Assembly: GCA_942493315.1 (NCBI GenBank)
Contig: OW818690.1
Location: 3,038,001-3,102,000, forward strand
DNA: 64,000 nucleotides
Source of the DNA: UBA5429 sp942493315
GTDB taxonomy: Bacteria > Bacteroidota > Bacteroidia > Bacteroidales > WCHB1-69
Direction: 5' to 3'
Shown here: piece after piece, positions 46,327 to 55,776 of the stretch
How positions within the stretch are numbered: the stretch's first letter is position 1
Layout: every line of letters starts with the position of its first letter
Position numbers and translations under genes: made by a program
Notes under the pieces: model-generated
Told to the model about the DNA's origin: nothing
Databases searched by the model: none
The model's input: the letters and a program-made list of their open reading frames with translations, nothing else

Positions 46327-47590
46327 TATTGTAACCCTCGGATGCTCCAAAAATACAGTAGACTCCGAAGTGGTAGCCGCAAAATTGATCGCAGCTGGTC
46401 ATACTGTATGGTTTGATGCTGCTCAGAAATCAGATTTCGTAATTGTCAATACCTGTAGTTTTATAAATGACTCCAAAGAACAATCTATCGATGAAATTTT
46501 ATTGCATCTTCAAAGAAAAAAACAGGGAGATGTCAAAAAAGTTTATGTAATGGGTTGTTTATCTGAAAGATATCATGATGACCTTCAGGAGATCATGCCC
46601 GAAGCAGATGGTATTTTTGCATTTTCAGAACTTAATAAGATGATCAATGTTCCCCATTTTGATCTTTTAAACTCATCTGAAAGAACCCTTTCAACGCCTT
46701 CACACTATGCATACATGAAAGTATCCGAAGGGTGTGACCGGGAATGCTCTTTCTGTGCTATCCCTTTAATTCGTGGAAAACAGATCTCTAAATCGGTTGA
46801 TTTGTTGGTGGAAGAAGCTCAGAAATTAGTGGATTCAGGCGTAAAAGAGATCATGTTGATTGCTCAGGATCTTACTTATTATGGAATCGACCTCTATGGG
46901 AAACGGGATTTAGAAAGATTACTTCGTAAATTAGCACAAATTGACCAATTGGAATGGATCAGACTCCATTATGCCTATCCATTAGGATTTCCTTATGAAA
47001 TTCTCGATGTTATGAATGAATATTCCAATTTTTGCAAATATTTGGATATCCCGTTCCAGCATATCAGTGACTCCATTTTACAAAGTATGCGACGTGGAGG
47101 TTCCAATCTCCAAACCTATAAATTGATAGAAACAATCAGAAATAAAGTGCCGGGCATTGCTCTAAGAACCAGCCTGATCTCTGGATATCCAACAGAAACC
47201 AAAGAAAACCATAAAGAACTGGTTAAATTTGTTGAACAAATCCGTTTTGATAGATTAGGAGTATTTGCTTACTCTCAAGAGGAAGGAACTCCTGCTTTTG
47301 ACTTGGGAGATCCCATCAAGGAAAGAGAAAAAAATAAACGTATTGAAGAGATCATGTTGATACAGGAAGAGATTTCATTGGAATTGAATCAGACAAAAGT
47401 AGGTTCTGTGATGAAAGTGATTATCGATAATGAAGAGGATGGCCAATACTTTGGAAGAACAGAATTTGATTCTCCGGAAGTGGATAATGCCGTGATTATT
47501 CCCAATACAAAAAAAGTGGAAATCGGGTCATTTCAATCTGTTTTAATCAAAAAAGCAGATAATTATGATCTTTTTGGTGAAATTGTTTAG
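46313..47590 (+). CDS. rimO: Ribosomal protein S12 methylthiotransferase
   Basis: RimO adds a methylthio group to an Asp of S12 using radical SAM chemistry and two 4Fe-4S clusters. The 425 aa show the N-terminal cluster cysteines in LGCSKNTVDSE, NTCSF and MGCLSERY, the radical-SAM CxxxCxxC in GCDRECSFCAIP, and a C-terminal TRAM domain from about residue 360. The GGSNLQTY and RTSLISGYPTET patterns separate it from MiaB. Its ATG lies inside the end of uvrA. Confidence 0.95.
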   Translation: MATFNIVTLGCSKNTVDSEVVAAKLIAAGHTVWFDAAQKSDFVIVNTCSFINDSKEQSIDEILLHLQRKKQGDVKKVYVMGCLSERYHDDLQEIMPEADGIFAFSELNKMINVPHFDLLNSSERTLSTPSHYAYMKVSEGCDRECSFCAIPLIRGKQISKSVDLLVEEAQKLVDSGVKEIMLIAQDLTYYGIDLYGKRDLERLLRKLAQIDQLEWIRLHYAYPLGFPYEILDVMNEYSNFCKYLDIPFQHISDSILQSMRRGGSNLQTYKLIETIRNKVPGIALRTSLISGYPTETKENHKELVKFVEQIRFDRLGVFAYSQEEGTPAFDLGDPIKEREKNKRIEEIMLIQEEISLELNQTKVGSVMKVIIDNEEDGQYFGRTEFDSPEVDNAVIIPNTKKVEIGSFQSVLIKKADNYDLFGEIV

Positions 47591-47600
47591 TATTTAAAGT

Positions 47601-48410
47601 ATGTTTAAATTAATTTTTGCAGCAATCGGATTGATAACCAGTGGTTTTGGTGGTGCCATTATTGGCTTTATCATTGGAGCAGTGGTAGATATGTTTTCCT
47701 CCTTTAAAGTGATCAGAAGTGGCTATTTTACTAACAAAGAGAACTTTATTGACATGTTGTTACAATTAACATCTGCCGTAGTTAAATCAGATAAATCAGG
47801 AAATATGCTTAAATCAGAGCTTAATTTTGTAAAAGATTATCTGGTAAGAAGTTTCGGTCCTGAAATGGCAACACAAGCACTTTTTAAATTACGGGAATAT
47901 CTGGATCAGGATATTGATGTTCCCACATTGTGCCACAATTTCAGTTCCAAAGCTACTATACACGAAAAACTGGTTCTGTTGCAGTTTTTGTTTGGACTCT
48001 CCGCATCAGATGGTGATTTAGCTAACGATGAACTCAATATGATCCGCAATATTGCAGATTGGATGGGAGTAGGCAGAAACGACTATGAGTCTTTGAAAGC
48101 GATGTTTTTTGCCCGTCAACAATATCAAAACACCTACCAACAACAATATCAGGGGCAATACAGACAACAACAAAGCTCTTACACTTCACCATCATACAGT
48201 TACAATCTCGACAATGATTATAAAGTTTTAGAGATCTCCTCTTCAGCCACAGATGAAGAAGTGAAAAAAGCGTATCGTCAGCTGGCGATCAAACACCATC
48301 CCGACAAAGTGAACCATTTAGGGGAAGAGGTAAGAAAATCTGCTGAAGAAAAGTTCAAACTACTTAATCAGGCTTACGAAAGAATAAAAAAGTCAAGAGG
48401 AATAAACTAA
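47601..48410 (+). CDS. DnaJ/TerB-domain membrane protein (DjlA-like)
   Basis: The 269-aa protein has an N-terminal glycine-rich membrane helix (FGGAIIGFIIGAVVDMF) and a TerB-like helical domain (residues 45-175, SGNMLKSELNFVKDYLV and LFGLSASDGDLANDELNMIRN). A Gln/Tyr-rich linker (YQQQYQGQYRQQQSS) leads to a C-terminal J domain with IKHHPDKVNH. J domains recruit Hsp70 (DnaK). The architecture is that of DjlA-like co-chaperones; the client is unknown. It is 10 bp after rimO. Confidence 0.88.
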   Translation: MFKLIFAAIGLITSGFGGAIIGFIIGAVVDMFSSFKVIRSGYFTNKENFIDMLLQLTSAVVKSDKSGNMLKSELNFVKDYLVRSFGPEMATQALFKLREYLDQDIDVPTLCHNFSSKATIHEKLVLLQFLFGLSASDGDLANDELNMIRNIADWMGVGRNDYESLKAMFFARQQYQNTYQQQYQGQYRQQQSSYTSPSYSYNLDNDYKVLEISSSATDEEVKKAYRQLAIKHHPDKVNHLGEEVRKSAEEKFKLLNQAYERIKKSRGIN

Positions 48411-48457
48411 TATTCATAAAATTTTCATACTTTTGAATCTTAAAATTTGTAAAAGTT

Positions 48458-49120
48458 ATGAAAAAAATAATTCTTCTCTTATCACTATTTGTTTTCATCT
48501 TAAATGTTGATGCTCAAAAACTTTCCAAATCCGGAAGCAACATTAAAGCAGGTTTAAGGATTGGTGTCGTAGGTTCTCAAATATCAGGTGATGACTTAGC
48601 CGGCTACCATAAAGTGGGAGCTTATGCCGGTATTTTTGCCAATATGCCGATCAGCGAATCCGGTAAATGGCATTTTCAGATGGAGATCAATTTTATCATG
48701 AAAGGGAGCAGCAGTCAGATACGGGCTAATGAAGACGGCTCATTACCTGATTATTATGTTCTTACCCTTCTTTATACAGAAACCCCTTTTATGTTTCAAT
48801 ACAATTTTGGAACCTTTAAAAAAGCAAATGGTTCGTTTATCGACTTTGAACTTGAATTTGGCCCCACTATAAATTTCCTTTTCTACCAAAAAGAAGAATT
48901 TAATGGCTTAGATATTCACAGATATCCTGAAGATCTGTTTCATTTTTGGGATGTGGGTGTTATTGCCGGTTTAAAGTGTACATTTTCAGAAAAATCGAGT
49001 ATCTCGTTTAGATACGGTACTTCCGTATATCCCGTAAGATTCCCCGATTTTGTATTCAACAGAGCGATTAAACTGCAGTTTAATGACCATATAGCCCTCT
49101 CCTATTGTTACCATTTTTAA
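48458..49120 (+). CDS. Outer-membrane beta-barrel protein (PorT-like family)
   Basis: A 220-aa protein with signal peptide (MKKIILLLSLFVFILNVDAQ) and a small barrel: strands such as IKAGLRIGVVGSQISGDDL, AYAGIFANMPIS, FMFQYNFGTF and the closing ALSYCYHF with a terminal aromatic. It fits the PorT-family outer-membrane barrel type (about 200-230 aa). PorT itself takes part in T9SS assembly in some species, but most family members have no known role. The cupin gene follows after 12 bp. Confidence 0.75.
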   Translation: MKKIILLLSLFVFILNVDAQKLSKSGSNIKAGLRIGVVGSQISGDDLAGYHKVGAYAGIFANMPISESGKWHFQMEINFIMKGSSSQIRANEDGSLPDYYVLTLLYTETPFMFQYNFGTFKKANGSFIDFELEFGPTINFLFYQKEEFNGLDIHRYPEDLFHFWDVGVIAGLKCTFSEKSSISFRYGTSVYPVRFPDFVFNRAIKLQFNDHIALSYCYHF

Positions 49121-49132
49121 ACAAAAAATACC

Positions 49133-49471
49133 ATGAAAATTATCCATGTAAAAAACCAGGAAACAATTCAAACACCACACAATGTGGATGTTAAGAAAAT
49201 TTATGATTATGACAATGCCCAAGTGATGCATATCACTTTACAGTCCGGAGAATCATTAAAACCTCACATCACTCCGGTTGATGTATTCTTCTATATTCTT
49301 GAAGGTGAAGTAGATGTACGTGTTGGCGAAGAAACAATCACCGTGCTAAAAGATCATTTGGTAGAGAGTCCAAAAGATATTATTCATTGTCTATCCAATA
49401 AAGGAACAGGCATAGGACGAATTTTGGTAGTGAAAGCTCCCAAACCTCAAAGTGCTGCGAAACTACTCTAA
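49133..49471 (+). CDS. Small cupin-domain protein
   Basis: A 112-aa single cupin: HITLQSGESLKPHITPVDVFFYILEGEVDVRVGE with two His and a Glu that could bind a metal, then a second conserved strand pair (DHLVESPKDIIHCLSN). The role, whether enzyme or sensor, cannot be told. It is followed directly by a VOC-fold gene (2-bp gap), and both are small metal-binding folds. Confidence 0.78.
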   Translation: MKIIHVKNQETIQTPHNVDVKKIYDYDNAQVMHITLQSGESLKPHITPVDVFFYILEGEVDVRVGEETITVLKDHLVESPKDIIHCLSNKGTGIGRILVVKAPKPQSAAKLL

Positions 49472-49473
49472 TT

Positions 49474-49959
49474 ATGAACCCTTTGAGAATTTGTCTTTGG
49501 TTTGATCACCAGGCTGAACAAGCTGTTGCCTTTTACCAATCGATTTTTACAGATTTTGAAATCGAAAATATCATGTACTTTAGTAGTGAAGGTTATGAAC
49601 ACCACGGAAGACCGGAAGGGTCAGTTCTCACTATTGATTTCAGAATTAACAATCTCCATATTACCGCTCTAAATGGTGGTCCTGTTTTTAAACTCAGCGA
49701 AGCCGCTTCGATTATGATTCCTTGCCAAACACAAGAGGAGATCGACTATTATTGGGAAAAACTGACTCAAAACGGGGAGGAACAACCGTGTGGCTGGCTG
49801 AAAGATCAATTTGGTGTTTCCTGGCAACTTGCACCTGTGCAACTTCAACACTATCTGATGGATTCCGATTATGAACGCCGTAAAAGAGTGGAGAAAGTGA
49901 TGTTTGACATGTATAAAATTGACCTTCAAATCCTTGAAAAAGCATATTTGAATCAGTAA
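49474..49959 (+). CDS. VOC/PhnB-like protein
   Basis: A 161-aa member of the PhnB-type glyoxalase/VOC superfamily, previously labelled 3-demethylubiquinone methyltransferase-like: LRICLWFDHQAEQAVAFYQSIF, GSVLTIDFRINNLHITALNGGP, and WLKDQFGVSWQLAPV, the usual end. The substrate is unknown. The start ATG lies 3 bp after the cupin stop codon; the two genes are likely coupled. Confidence 0.85.
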   Translation: MNPLRICLWFDHQAEQAVAFYQSIFTDFEIENIMYFSSEGYEHHGRPEGSVLTIDFRINNLHITALNGGPVFKLSEAASIMIPCQTQEEIDYYWEKLTQNGEEQPCGWLKDQFGVSWQLAPVQLQHYLMDSDYERRKRVEKVMFDMYKIDLQILEKAYLNQ

Positions 49960-50010
49960 GAAGACTTCGGACTACTGACTGCTGACTAAATAAAAATGTT
50001 TTATTTTTTT
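49960..50010. repeat. Word-like repeat (GGACTACTGACTGCTGAC)
   Basis: A short spacer after the VOC gene holds GAAGACTTCGG and ACTGACTGCTGAC words; near-copies are at 50836-50868 and, inverted, at 56238-56266. Confidence 0.7.
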
Positions 50011-50038
50011 AATTTTGATAATTAGTCAAAATTATTGT

Positions 50039-50046
50039 TATATTTG
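50039..50046 (+). promoter_or_regulatory. Complete Bacteroidota promoter of the vanX-like gene
   Basis: TATATTTG at 50039-50046 (TAnnTTTG) has TTTG at 50014-50017, a spacing of 21 bp, which fits the -33/-7 consensus. It lies 41 bp before the ATG at 50088. Confidence 0.7.
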
Positions 50047-50087
50047 CTGCATAAATCAAATGGAGCGTGGAACATAATTTTTCAAAA

Positions 50088-50804
50088 ATGATGACTAAAT
50101 ATTTAAAATATTTTTTTCTGTTTCTCGCCTTGATCTCGTACGGAGTTTTTTTGGTCGCACAACCCACAAACACTCTTCCACCCATTCAAGTCATTAGTTC
50201 CATAGAAGAGTACCAACAACAGACTGTATTGAATCCTGATATGAAATTGGTAAATCTGATAGATTTTATCAATGGATTAAAATTGGACATCCGGTACGCT
50301 ACAACCAACAACTTTACCAAACAGCAAATCTACACTTCTCCTGAAGTATTTCTTAGAAAACCGGTAGCTTTAGCACTTGCACAAGTTCAGGATTCTCTGA
50401 GTAAACTAAATCTGGGACTCATTATTTTTGATGCATACCGACCCTATAGCGCCACTGTTAAATTTTACGAAATCATAAAAGATACACGTTTTGTAGCCGA
50501 TCCAAAAGTGGGATCCAAACACAACAGAGGGTGTGCTGTTGATGTTGCCTTGTATGATCTTAAAACAGGGGAAGTTATACCTATGCCCACTGAATTTGAT
50601 GATTTTTCAGAAAAAGCGGGTGCCTTCTATAAAAAAATTCCAAAAGAAACATCCTTTTACTACCGTGATGTGTTAGCACAATTGATGCAAACTTATGGGT
50701 TTTCAATCTATCCTGATGAATGGTGGCATTTTGATTATCAAAATTGGGAAAAATTCCCACTGATGGATATCTCTTTTGAGGAATTAATAATGAATAATGA
50801 ATAA
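50088..50804 (+). CDS. D-Ala-D-Ala dipeptidase (VanX/M15D family)
   Basis: The 238-aa zinc enzyme cleaves D-Ala-D-Ala dipeptides or recycles peptidoglycan. The ATG at 50088 starts MMTKYLKYFFLFLALISYG, a signal peptide; a GTG at 50067 would add seven residues. Motifs are YRPYSATVKF, SKHNRGCAVDVALYD with the His and Asp zinc ligands, and EWWHFDYQNW with the catalytic Glu and third zinc His. Export suggests peptidoglycan maintenance rather than vancomycin resistance, since no vanHA genes are present. Confidence 0.9.
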   Translation: MMTKYLKYFFLFLALISYGVFLVAQPTNTLPPIQVISSIEEYQQQTVLNPDMKLVNLIDFINGLKLDIRYATTNNFTKQQIYTSPEVFLRKPVALALAQVQDSLSKLNLGLIIFDAYRPYSATVKFYEIIKDTRFVADPKVGSKHNRGCAVDVALYDLKTGEVIPMPTEFDDFSEKAGAFYKKIPKETSFYYRDVLAQLMQTYGFSIYPDEWWHFDYQNWEKFPLMDISFEELIMNNE

Positions 50805-50876
50805 TGAAAAATGAAAAATAAAAACATCGAATTTGGACAGCAGACTGCTGACTGCCGACCGCTGACTTTAATGAAT
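50805..50876. repeat. Word-like intergenic repeat
   Basis: Between the vanX-like gene and the PDZ hydrolase the spacer contains AATGAATAATGA and AATGAAAAAT words, then GACAGCAGACTGCTGAC and ACTGCCGACCGCTGAC words. It contains false ATG codons in frame (50811), which is why the true start of the next gene is further downstream. Confidence 0.75.
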
Positions 50877-52247
50877 ATGAAACAGATAATTTTAATTTTT
50901 GGAATTACTTTAGGTATTTTAACTTCAATTTTTGCTCAGCAACTCCCACGCAAAGGTTGGTTAGGCGCCAAAATTGAAATAAAGCAAGATACCATTTTGC
51001 TCAAATCAAAACCATCTATAATCGAAGGATTTAAAGTATTAAAAGTTGTGAGTGGAACTGCAAAAGCAGTTTTACTTCAGGAAAACGATATTATTATTAA
51101 GATCGATACGAATACCTTTAAAAACACCTTTGAATTACAACAATTTATAACTTCAAAAATGGAGGGTGATCCTGTAAAATTCACCATTATCCGTGATGGA
51201 AAAATAAAAAATCTAAACGGAAAAATGGTCGGAAAACCTAGAGAAACAAATGAAAGATTTGAGGTGATCTATGAGAGTGTCCCATTTAGAGGTGGAACTT
51301 TAAGTATCATTATCAATAAACCTAAAAAAATAGGAAAAATGCCGGCGATGCTTTTTATTCCTGGATATACCTGTTCATCCATTGATGGATTGTCAGAAAA
51401 CCATCCTTATGGAAGAATTGTCAGAGCTTATGCCGATTCAGGATTTGTGGTTCTTCGTGTTGAAAAAAGTGGTCTGGGAGATAGTCAAAATACCGTAGAT
51501 TGCAGTCTCACCAATCTTTATGATGAAGTAGCCAATTTTCAAGCCGGACTAGATAAACTTCGTTCTTTAGATTATGTGGATACCAATCAAATTTTCATCT
51601 GGGGCCATTCCATGGGTGGCGTGATTGCACCAGCTTTAGGGGCTCAAAACAATGTAAAAGGTGTGATTGTTTATGGAACAACAGCGAAAAGCTTTTTTGA
51701 ATATCAACTGGAAATGAATCGGTTACAAATAATGCTTGCCAAACCTGATCCATTTGAATATGAAAAAACTTGTCGTTTGCAAACTGAGATTGCTTATGAA
51801 TATTATATTCTCAAAAAAGATATTAAAGAGATTGCTTCTACCCCGGAAAGAATTGAAGCTTTAAAAAAAGATTGGGAATATGATGGCAATAACAAAATCT
51901 TTGGTAGAAATCAGGAGTATTGGAGACAAATCGTTGACTTCCCACTTTTAGAATATTGGAAAAATTGCACCGGAAACGTTTTGGTTTTATATGGAGGTAC
52001 TGACTTTCAGGCATTTTCCAAAGCCGATCATGAACAAATTGTTTATACTGTGAATTATTACCATCCAAATCGTGCCACTTTATTGATCTTTCCGGAGACA
52101 GATCATTACATGGCCAAATCGGGAACAATGCAAAATGCCTTTGATCTTTTTGCTCAAGGCAAAACACAAACTTTATTCGATCTTTTTGATTTTGAGGTGA
52201 TCAAACAAAGCTTAGAATGGAGCAAGAAAATAATGAATAATGAATAA
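50877..52247 (+). CDS. Alpha/beta hydrolase with N-terminal PDZ domain, exported
   Basis: The ATG at 50877 begins MKQIILIFGITLGILTSIFAQ, a signal peptide (457 aa). An upstream ATG at 50811 lies in the word repeat. A PDZ module (GWLGAKIEI to about residue 120, VLLQENDIIIKID) precedes an alpha/beta hydrolase fold with the nucleophile elbow GHSMGG, a HG-like oxyanion LFIPGYTCSS, and the catalytic His in PETDHYMAKSG. Such pairs suggest a periplasmic peptidase or esterase of the S9/S33 type. The substrate is unknown. Confidence 0.83.
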   Translation: MKQIILIFGITLGILTSIFAQQLPRKGWLGAKIEIKQDTILLKSKPSIIEGFKVLKVVSGTAKAVLLQENDIIIKIDTNTFKNTFELQQFITSKMEGDPVKFTIIRDGKIKNLNGKMVGKPRETNERFEVIYESVPFRGGTLSIIINKPKKIGKMPAMLFIPGYTCSSIDGLSENHPYGRIVRAYADSGFVVLRVEKSGLGDSQNTVDCSLTNLYDEVANFQAGLDKLRSLDYVDTNQIFIWGHSMGGVIAPALGAQNNVKGVIVYGTTAKSFFEYQLEMNRLQIMLAKPDPFEYEKTCRLQTEIAYEYYILKKDIKEIASTPERIEALKKDWEYDGNNKIFGRNQEYWRQIVDFPLLEYWKNCTGNVLVLYGGTDFQAFSKADHEQIVYTVNYYHPNRATLLIFPETDHYMAKSGTMQNAFDLFAQGKTQTLFDLFDFEVIKQSLEWSKKIMNNE

Positions 52248-52305
52248 TGAAAAATGAAAAATAATTCGTATATAATTCGTGCATTCGTGGCAATATAAAA
52301 AATGA
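52236..52305. repeat. Word-like repeat with TTCGTGCATTCGTGGCA module
   Basis: Overlapping the end of the PDZ gene and the spacer are GAATAATGA and AATGAAAAAT words and AATTCGTGCATTCGTGGCA. The last recurs, slightly changed, at 61397 and (inverted) near 23710. Confidence 0.75.
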
Positions 52306-52308
52306 AAA

Positions 52309-54156
52309 ATGAAACAGATAATTTTATTTTTGAGTATTATTATTAGTTTGGGATTAGTTAAAGCTCAAACGAGAATAGAGTATAAACTTCCGGATATTCC
52401 GGGATATTATACGATGAAGGGGGATTTCCATATCCACACTTTCTATTCTGATGGTTCTGTTTCACCCGAGGATCGGGTTAGGGAAGCGTGGCATGATGGT
52501 TTGGATGTGATCGCTATTACCGATCATATTGAATATCCCAATTCATTAATGCAATCCTTTAACTTGAATCAATCATACAATTTGGCTCTTAAATTAGCTC
52601 AAGAGTACGGAATTTTGTTAATAAAAGGGGCTGAAATTACACGAAGTATGCCTCCCGGACATTTTAATGCACTTTTCCTCACGGATGTTGACAAACTTAA
52701 ACTCCCCAATGTGGACGATGTGTATAATGAAGTGGTCAAACAAAACGGCTTTTTGGTGTGGAACCATCCCGGTTGGAGTGCTCAGATCAAAGATACCTTG
52801 ACATGGTACCCAAAGCATACCGACTTATTCAACCAAAATAAACTCAACGGTATCGAGATTTTTAATGAAAAAGAGTACTATCCTCAAGTATTTCAGTGGG
52901 CTTTGGATAAAAACATCACGATTTTTGCCAATTCCGATATCCATGCTCCAATCCAGTATCTGTACGATCCGGTAAAAAAGGAACAACGCGCTATGACTGT
53001 TGTCTTTGTGAATGAAAAATCACTACAAGGTGTAAAGGATGCTTTTATAAACCATCGCACTGTGGCCATTTTTGATCAGAAAATGTATGGAGATGAAGAA
53101 TACCTTAAACCATTGATTCAGAATTGTATTGTTGTATCAGAAAATGTCACAATGCCTCAAAAAAACAACGAAATATATGTTTCATTAACCAATTATTCCG
53201 ATTTTCCCATTTTATTGCAAGGGATTGAAAATGTGGATTTTAAAACACCTGAACAAGTAGAATTACTACCCAATAGTACCGTTAGAATAAAAGTTTCACA
53301 AATTAAAAATATTGAAAACGGACTCCAAAATTTGAATCTTCCCTTTTTAGTGGTAAACGGTTTTAAAGGTCCTGATCAACCCGTAACAATCACAATTCCT
53401 GTGAAATTTATGAATTGGGGAGTAGTTAAAATAGTAAAAACCGATTCTGGAAACTGGATGATTGACACTTCAACACTTTCTTCAAGGATCGATTATTTGT
53501 ATTCCATAGACGGAAATACTCCAAATATTGACACTAAAACTCCTTTTCCATTTTCTGAATGCATTCATTTAAAAATGGATGCAACCATTTTAACAAACCC
53601 TTTTGAATCAGATTTTGTTCCAGCACCGTACCTTTTATTAAAAAAAACTGGAAGTACTTATGAAACTGATTATTTCTTACATAACGGGATGAATCAAAAA
53701 ATTGTATTAACAAACCAACCCAACAAAAAATATGAAGGAAATGGGGTGGAAACATTGCTTGATGGACTAAAAGGGAGCCAATCCTATACAGATGGAAAAT
53801 GGTTAGGATTTCAAGGAGATGATCTGGAAGCTATCATTACATTTGATACTCCTACCGACATTTCTAAAGTGGAACTTTGTTGTTTGGAATCAAACCATGC
53901 CTGGATTTTCATGCCGACAAAAGTTTCTGTAGAGGTCTCCCCCGATGGAATCCATTTTAAACCATTAAACACCACTTTTTTAACCTTCAATCAAACAGAA
54001 AACAACACCGGTATTCAATCCGTTATCATATCTGAAAAAGCCCAAAAAGTGAAAGCTGTGAAGATTGTTGCCAAAAACAGGAAAGTTTGTCCAAATTGGC
54101 ATAGTGGGAGTGGTAAACCTTGCTGGTTATTCATCAGCGAAATAATCATAAGATAA
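52309..54156 (+). CDS. PHP-domain phosphoesterase with C-terminal discoidin-like domain, exported
   Basis: The 615-aa protein begins MKQIILFLSIIISLGLVKAQ (signal peptide). The PHP domain (residues 37-250) has metal ligands in KGDFHIHTFYSDGS, AITDHIEYP and NHPGWSAQ, and an IFANSDIHAP segment. It resembles the secreted Sb-PDE-type phosphodiesterases of the PHP family, which use two or three metals. A central beta domain follows, then a discoidin-like (F5/8 type C) segment around residues 480-610 (DGLKGSQSYTDGKWLGFQGD), suggesting carbohydrate or surface binding. The kinase gene follows after 1 bp. Confidence 0.85.
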   Translation: MKQIILFLSIIISLGLVKAQTRIEYKLPDIPGYYTMKGDFHIHTFYSDGSVSPEDRVREAWHDGLDVIAITDHIEYPNSLMQSFNLNQSYNLALKLAQEYGILLIKGAEITRSMPPGHFNALFLTDVDKLKLPNVDDVYNEVVKQNGFLVWNHPGWSAQIKDTLTWYPKHTDLFNQNKLNGIEIFNEKEYYPQVFQWALDKNITIFANSDIHAPIQYLYDPVKKEQRAMTVVFVNEKSLQGVKDAFINHRTVAIFDQKMYGDEEYLKPLIQNCIVVSENVTMPQKNNEIYVSLTNYSDFPILLQGIENVDFKTPEQVELLPNSTVRIKVSQIKNIENGLQNLNLPFLVVNGFKGPDQPVTITIPVKFMNWGVVKIVKTDSGNWMIDTSTLSSRIDYLYSIDGNTPNIDTKTPFPFSECIHLKMDATILTNPFESDFVPAPYLLLKKTGSTYETDYFLHNGMNQKIVLTNQPNKKYEGNGVETLLDGLKGSQSYTDGKWLGFQGDDLEAIITFDTPTDISKVELCCLESNHAWIFMPTKVSVEVSPDGIHFKPLNTTFLTFNQTENNTGIQSVIISEKAQKVKAVKIVAKNRKVCPNWHSGSGKPCWLFISEIIIR

Positions 54157-54157
54157 T

Positions 54158-55776
54158 ATGAAATCCTCCTTAAAACAATTTCTGGTTTTATTACTGTTTT
54201 TTGCACTCGGCATACCGCTTTTGGGACAAAATCAGCCCAAAAAGTTTTAAAAGTGGGCGTTTACAACAATCCTCCCAAAATATTCATCAATCCTTCTGGT
54301 GAAGCAGATGGGATTTTTATTGATATTCTGGAAGTGATTGCTAAAAACGAAAACTATACCATTGAGTATGTTTATGGAGATTGGCATAATCTTTTAGAGA
54401 AACTGGAAAAAGGAACAATCGATATTGTTCCTGATGTTGCCTATTCTGAAGATCGGGATTCCCTGTTCACTTTTCACAAACTCTATATTTTAAATTCCTG
54501 GTTAGAAGTTTTTACGTTAAAGGAGAAAAGAATTGAGACTATTTCAGAATTAAACGGAAAAACGATTGGTGTTTTAAAAGGGTCTATTCAAGAAAGTTAT
54601 ATTAAAGAATCCTTTAAATCCTTTTATAAAATTGACTATCAATACACCGTTTACAATGATTATCAGGAAACCATTAAAGCATTGCAAAATAATGAAGTAG
54701 ATGCCATTATTGCCAATCGGTTTTTATATTATTCATCCATTTTTGATGAAAACATTGTCCCCACCGGTATCATTTTAAAACCATCAGATTTATATTTTGC
54801 CTTCAGAAAAAATATCAATACTGAAGTGGTGAATAATTTTGACAAACAGATTGCTAAAATGAAAAATGATCCAAAATCTGTATTTTATGAATCCCTACAT
54901 AAATGGTTAGATAAAGAGTTTGAAACTAAAATGCCGAGATACTTGTACTGGGTTTTGGGGATCATTATAGGGATTGGTTTATTCATTGCTTTTTTCATTA
55001 TTATTTTAAGACAGAAAGTAAAAGAGAAAACTAAGGAATTAAAAATCATCAACCAGGAGCTTTTATTTGCAAAAATTCAAGCTGAAGAGAGCGATCTGTT
55101 AAAAACTGCTTTTTTAGAAAATATATCTCATGAAATCAGAACACCTTTAAATGTGATTTGCGGTTTTTCCAATCTGTTAAACGAAGAGCGATTACCTCAT
55201 GAGACGATCACTGAATATTCCAAAATCATACAAAACAGCAGTGATCAGCTCCTTCATATTTTAACCAACATCATTACGATTGCCTCCATTGAGACGAATC
55301 AGGAGAAACTCCATTTTACTAAATTTCATTTGAATACCATGATGGATGAAATAAAAAATTTCTTTGAAAAAGAAGCGAAGTCCAAACACATTGACTTTGA
55401 TTTTCATTTCTCCGTATTTGAAAAAAACAGTGACATCGTGGGAGATCGTTCCAAAATATTACAAATTGTTCATCATCTGGTACACAATGCCATCAAATTT
55501 ACAGAAACCGGAAAAGTGGTTTTTGGGTACAAATTTAGGTCAAAAGAGATTGAGTTTTATGTAACCGACACCGGCATTGGGATTTCAGAAGAGCAACAAG
55601 GCAAAATATTTGAACGGTTTACGCAAGCCAATCCGTTTGTTCAAGTTAATTATGGCGGCACCGGTTTAGGGTTACCTATTGCCAAAGGTTTAGTACTTCT
55701 ATTAGGAGGTCGCATCTGGGTAGAATCCAAGATTGGAGTTGGATCCACTTTTTACTTTACGATTCCGGTGATATAA
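54158..55776 (+). CDS. Hybrid histidine kinase with periplasmic solute-binding domain, 5' frameshift
   Basis: The body contains an SBP_bac_3 domain (VLKVGVYNNPPKIFINPSGE to about residue 220), a membrane helix (about 230-252), a HisKA domain with His in FLENISHEIRTPLNVICG, and a HATPase with NAIKFTETG, DTGIGIS and GGTGLGLPIAKGL. The signal peptide reads from ATG 54158 (MKSSLKQFLVLLLFFALGIP) but in another frame, ending at TAA 54248. One extra A in the CCCAAAAAG run would join them as QPKKVLKVGVY. As sequenced, the only in-frame start is a GTG at 54253 without signal. It follows the PHP gene by 1 bp. Confidence 0.82.

Noticed and set aside
50088..50804. Vancomycin resistance cluster
   Set aside because: Only a vanX-type dipeptidase is present, without vanH, vanA or a VanRS pair, and it has a signal peptide. 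Peptidoglycan recycling is more likely.
50811..50876. Upstream ATG start of the PDZ hydrolase at 50811
   Set aside because: It lies inside the word repeat and would put about 22 repeat-derived residues before a clean signal peptide; the ATG at 50877 fits better.
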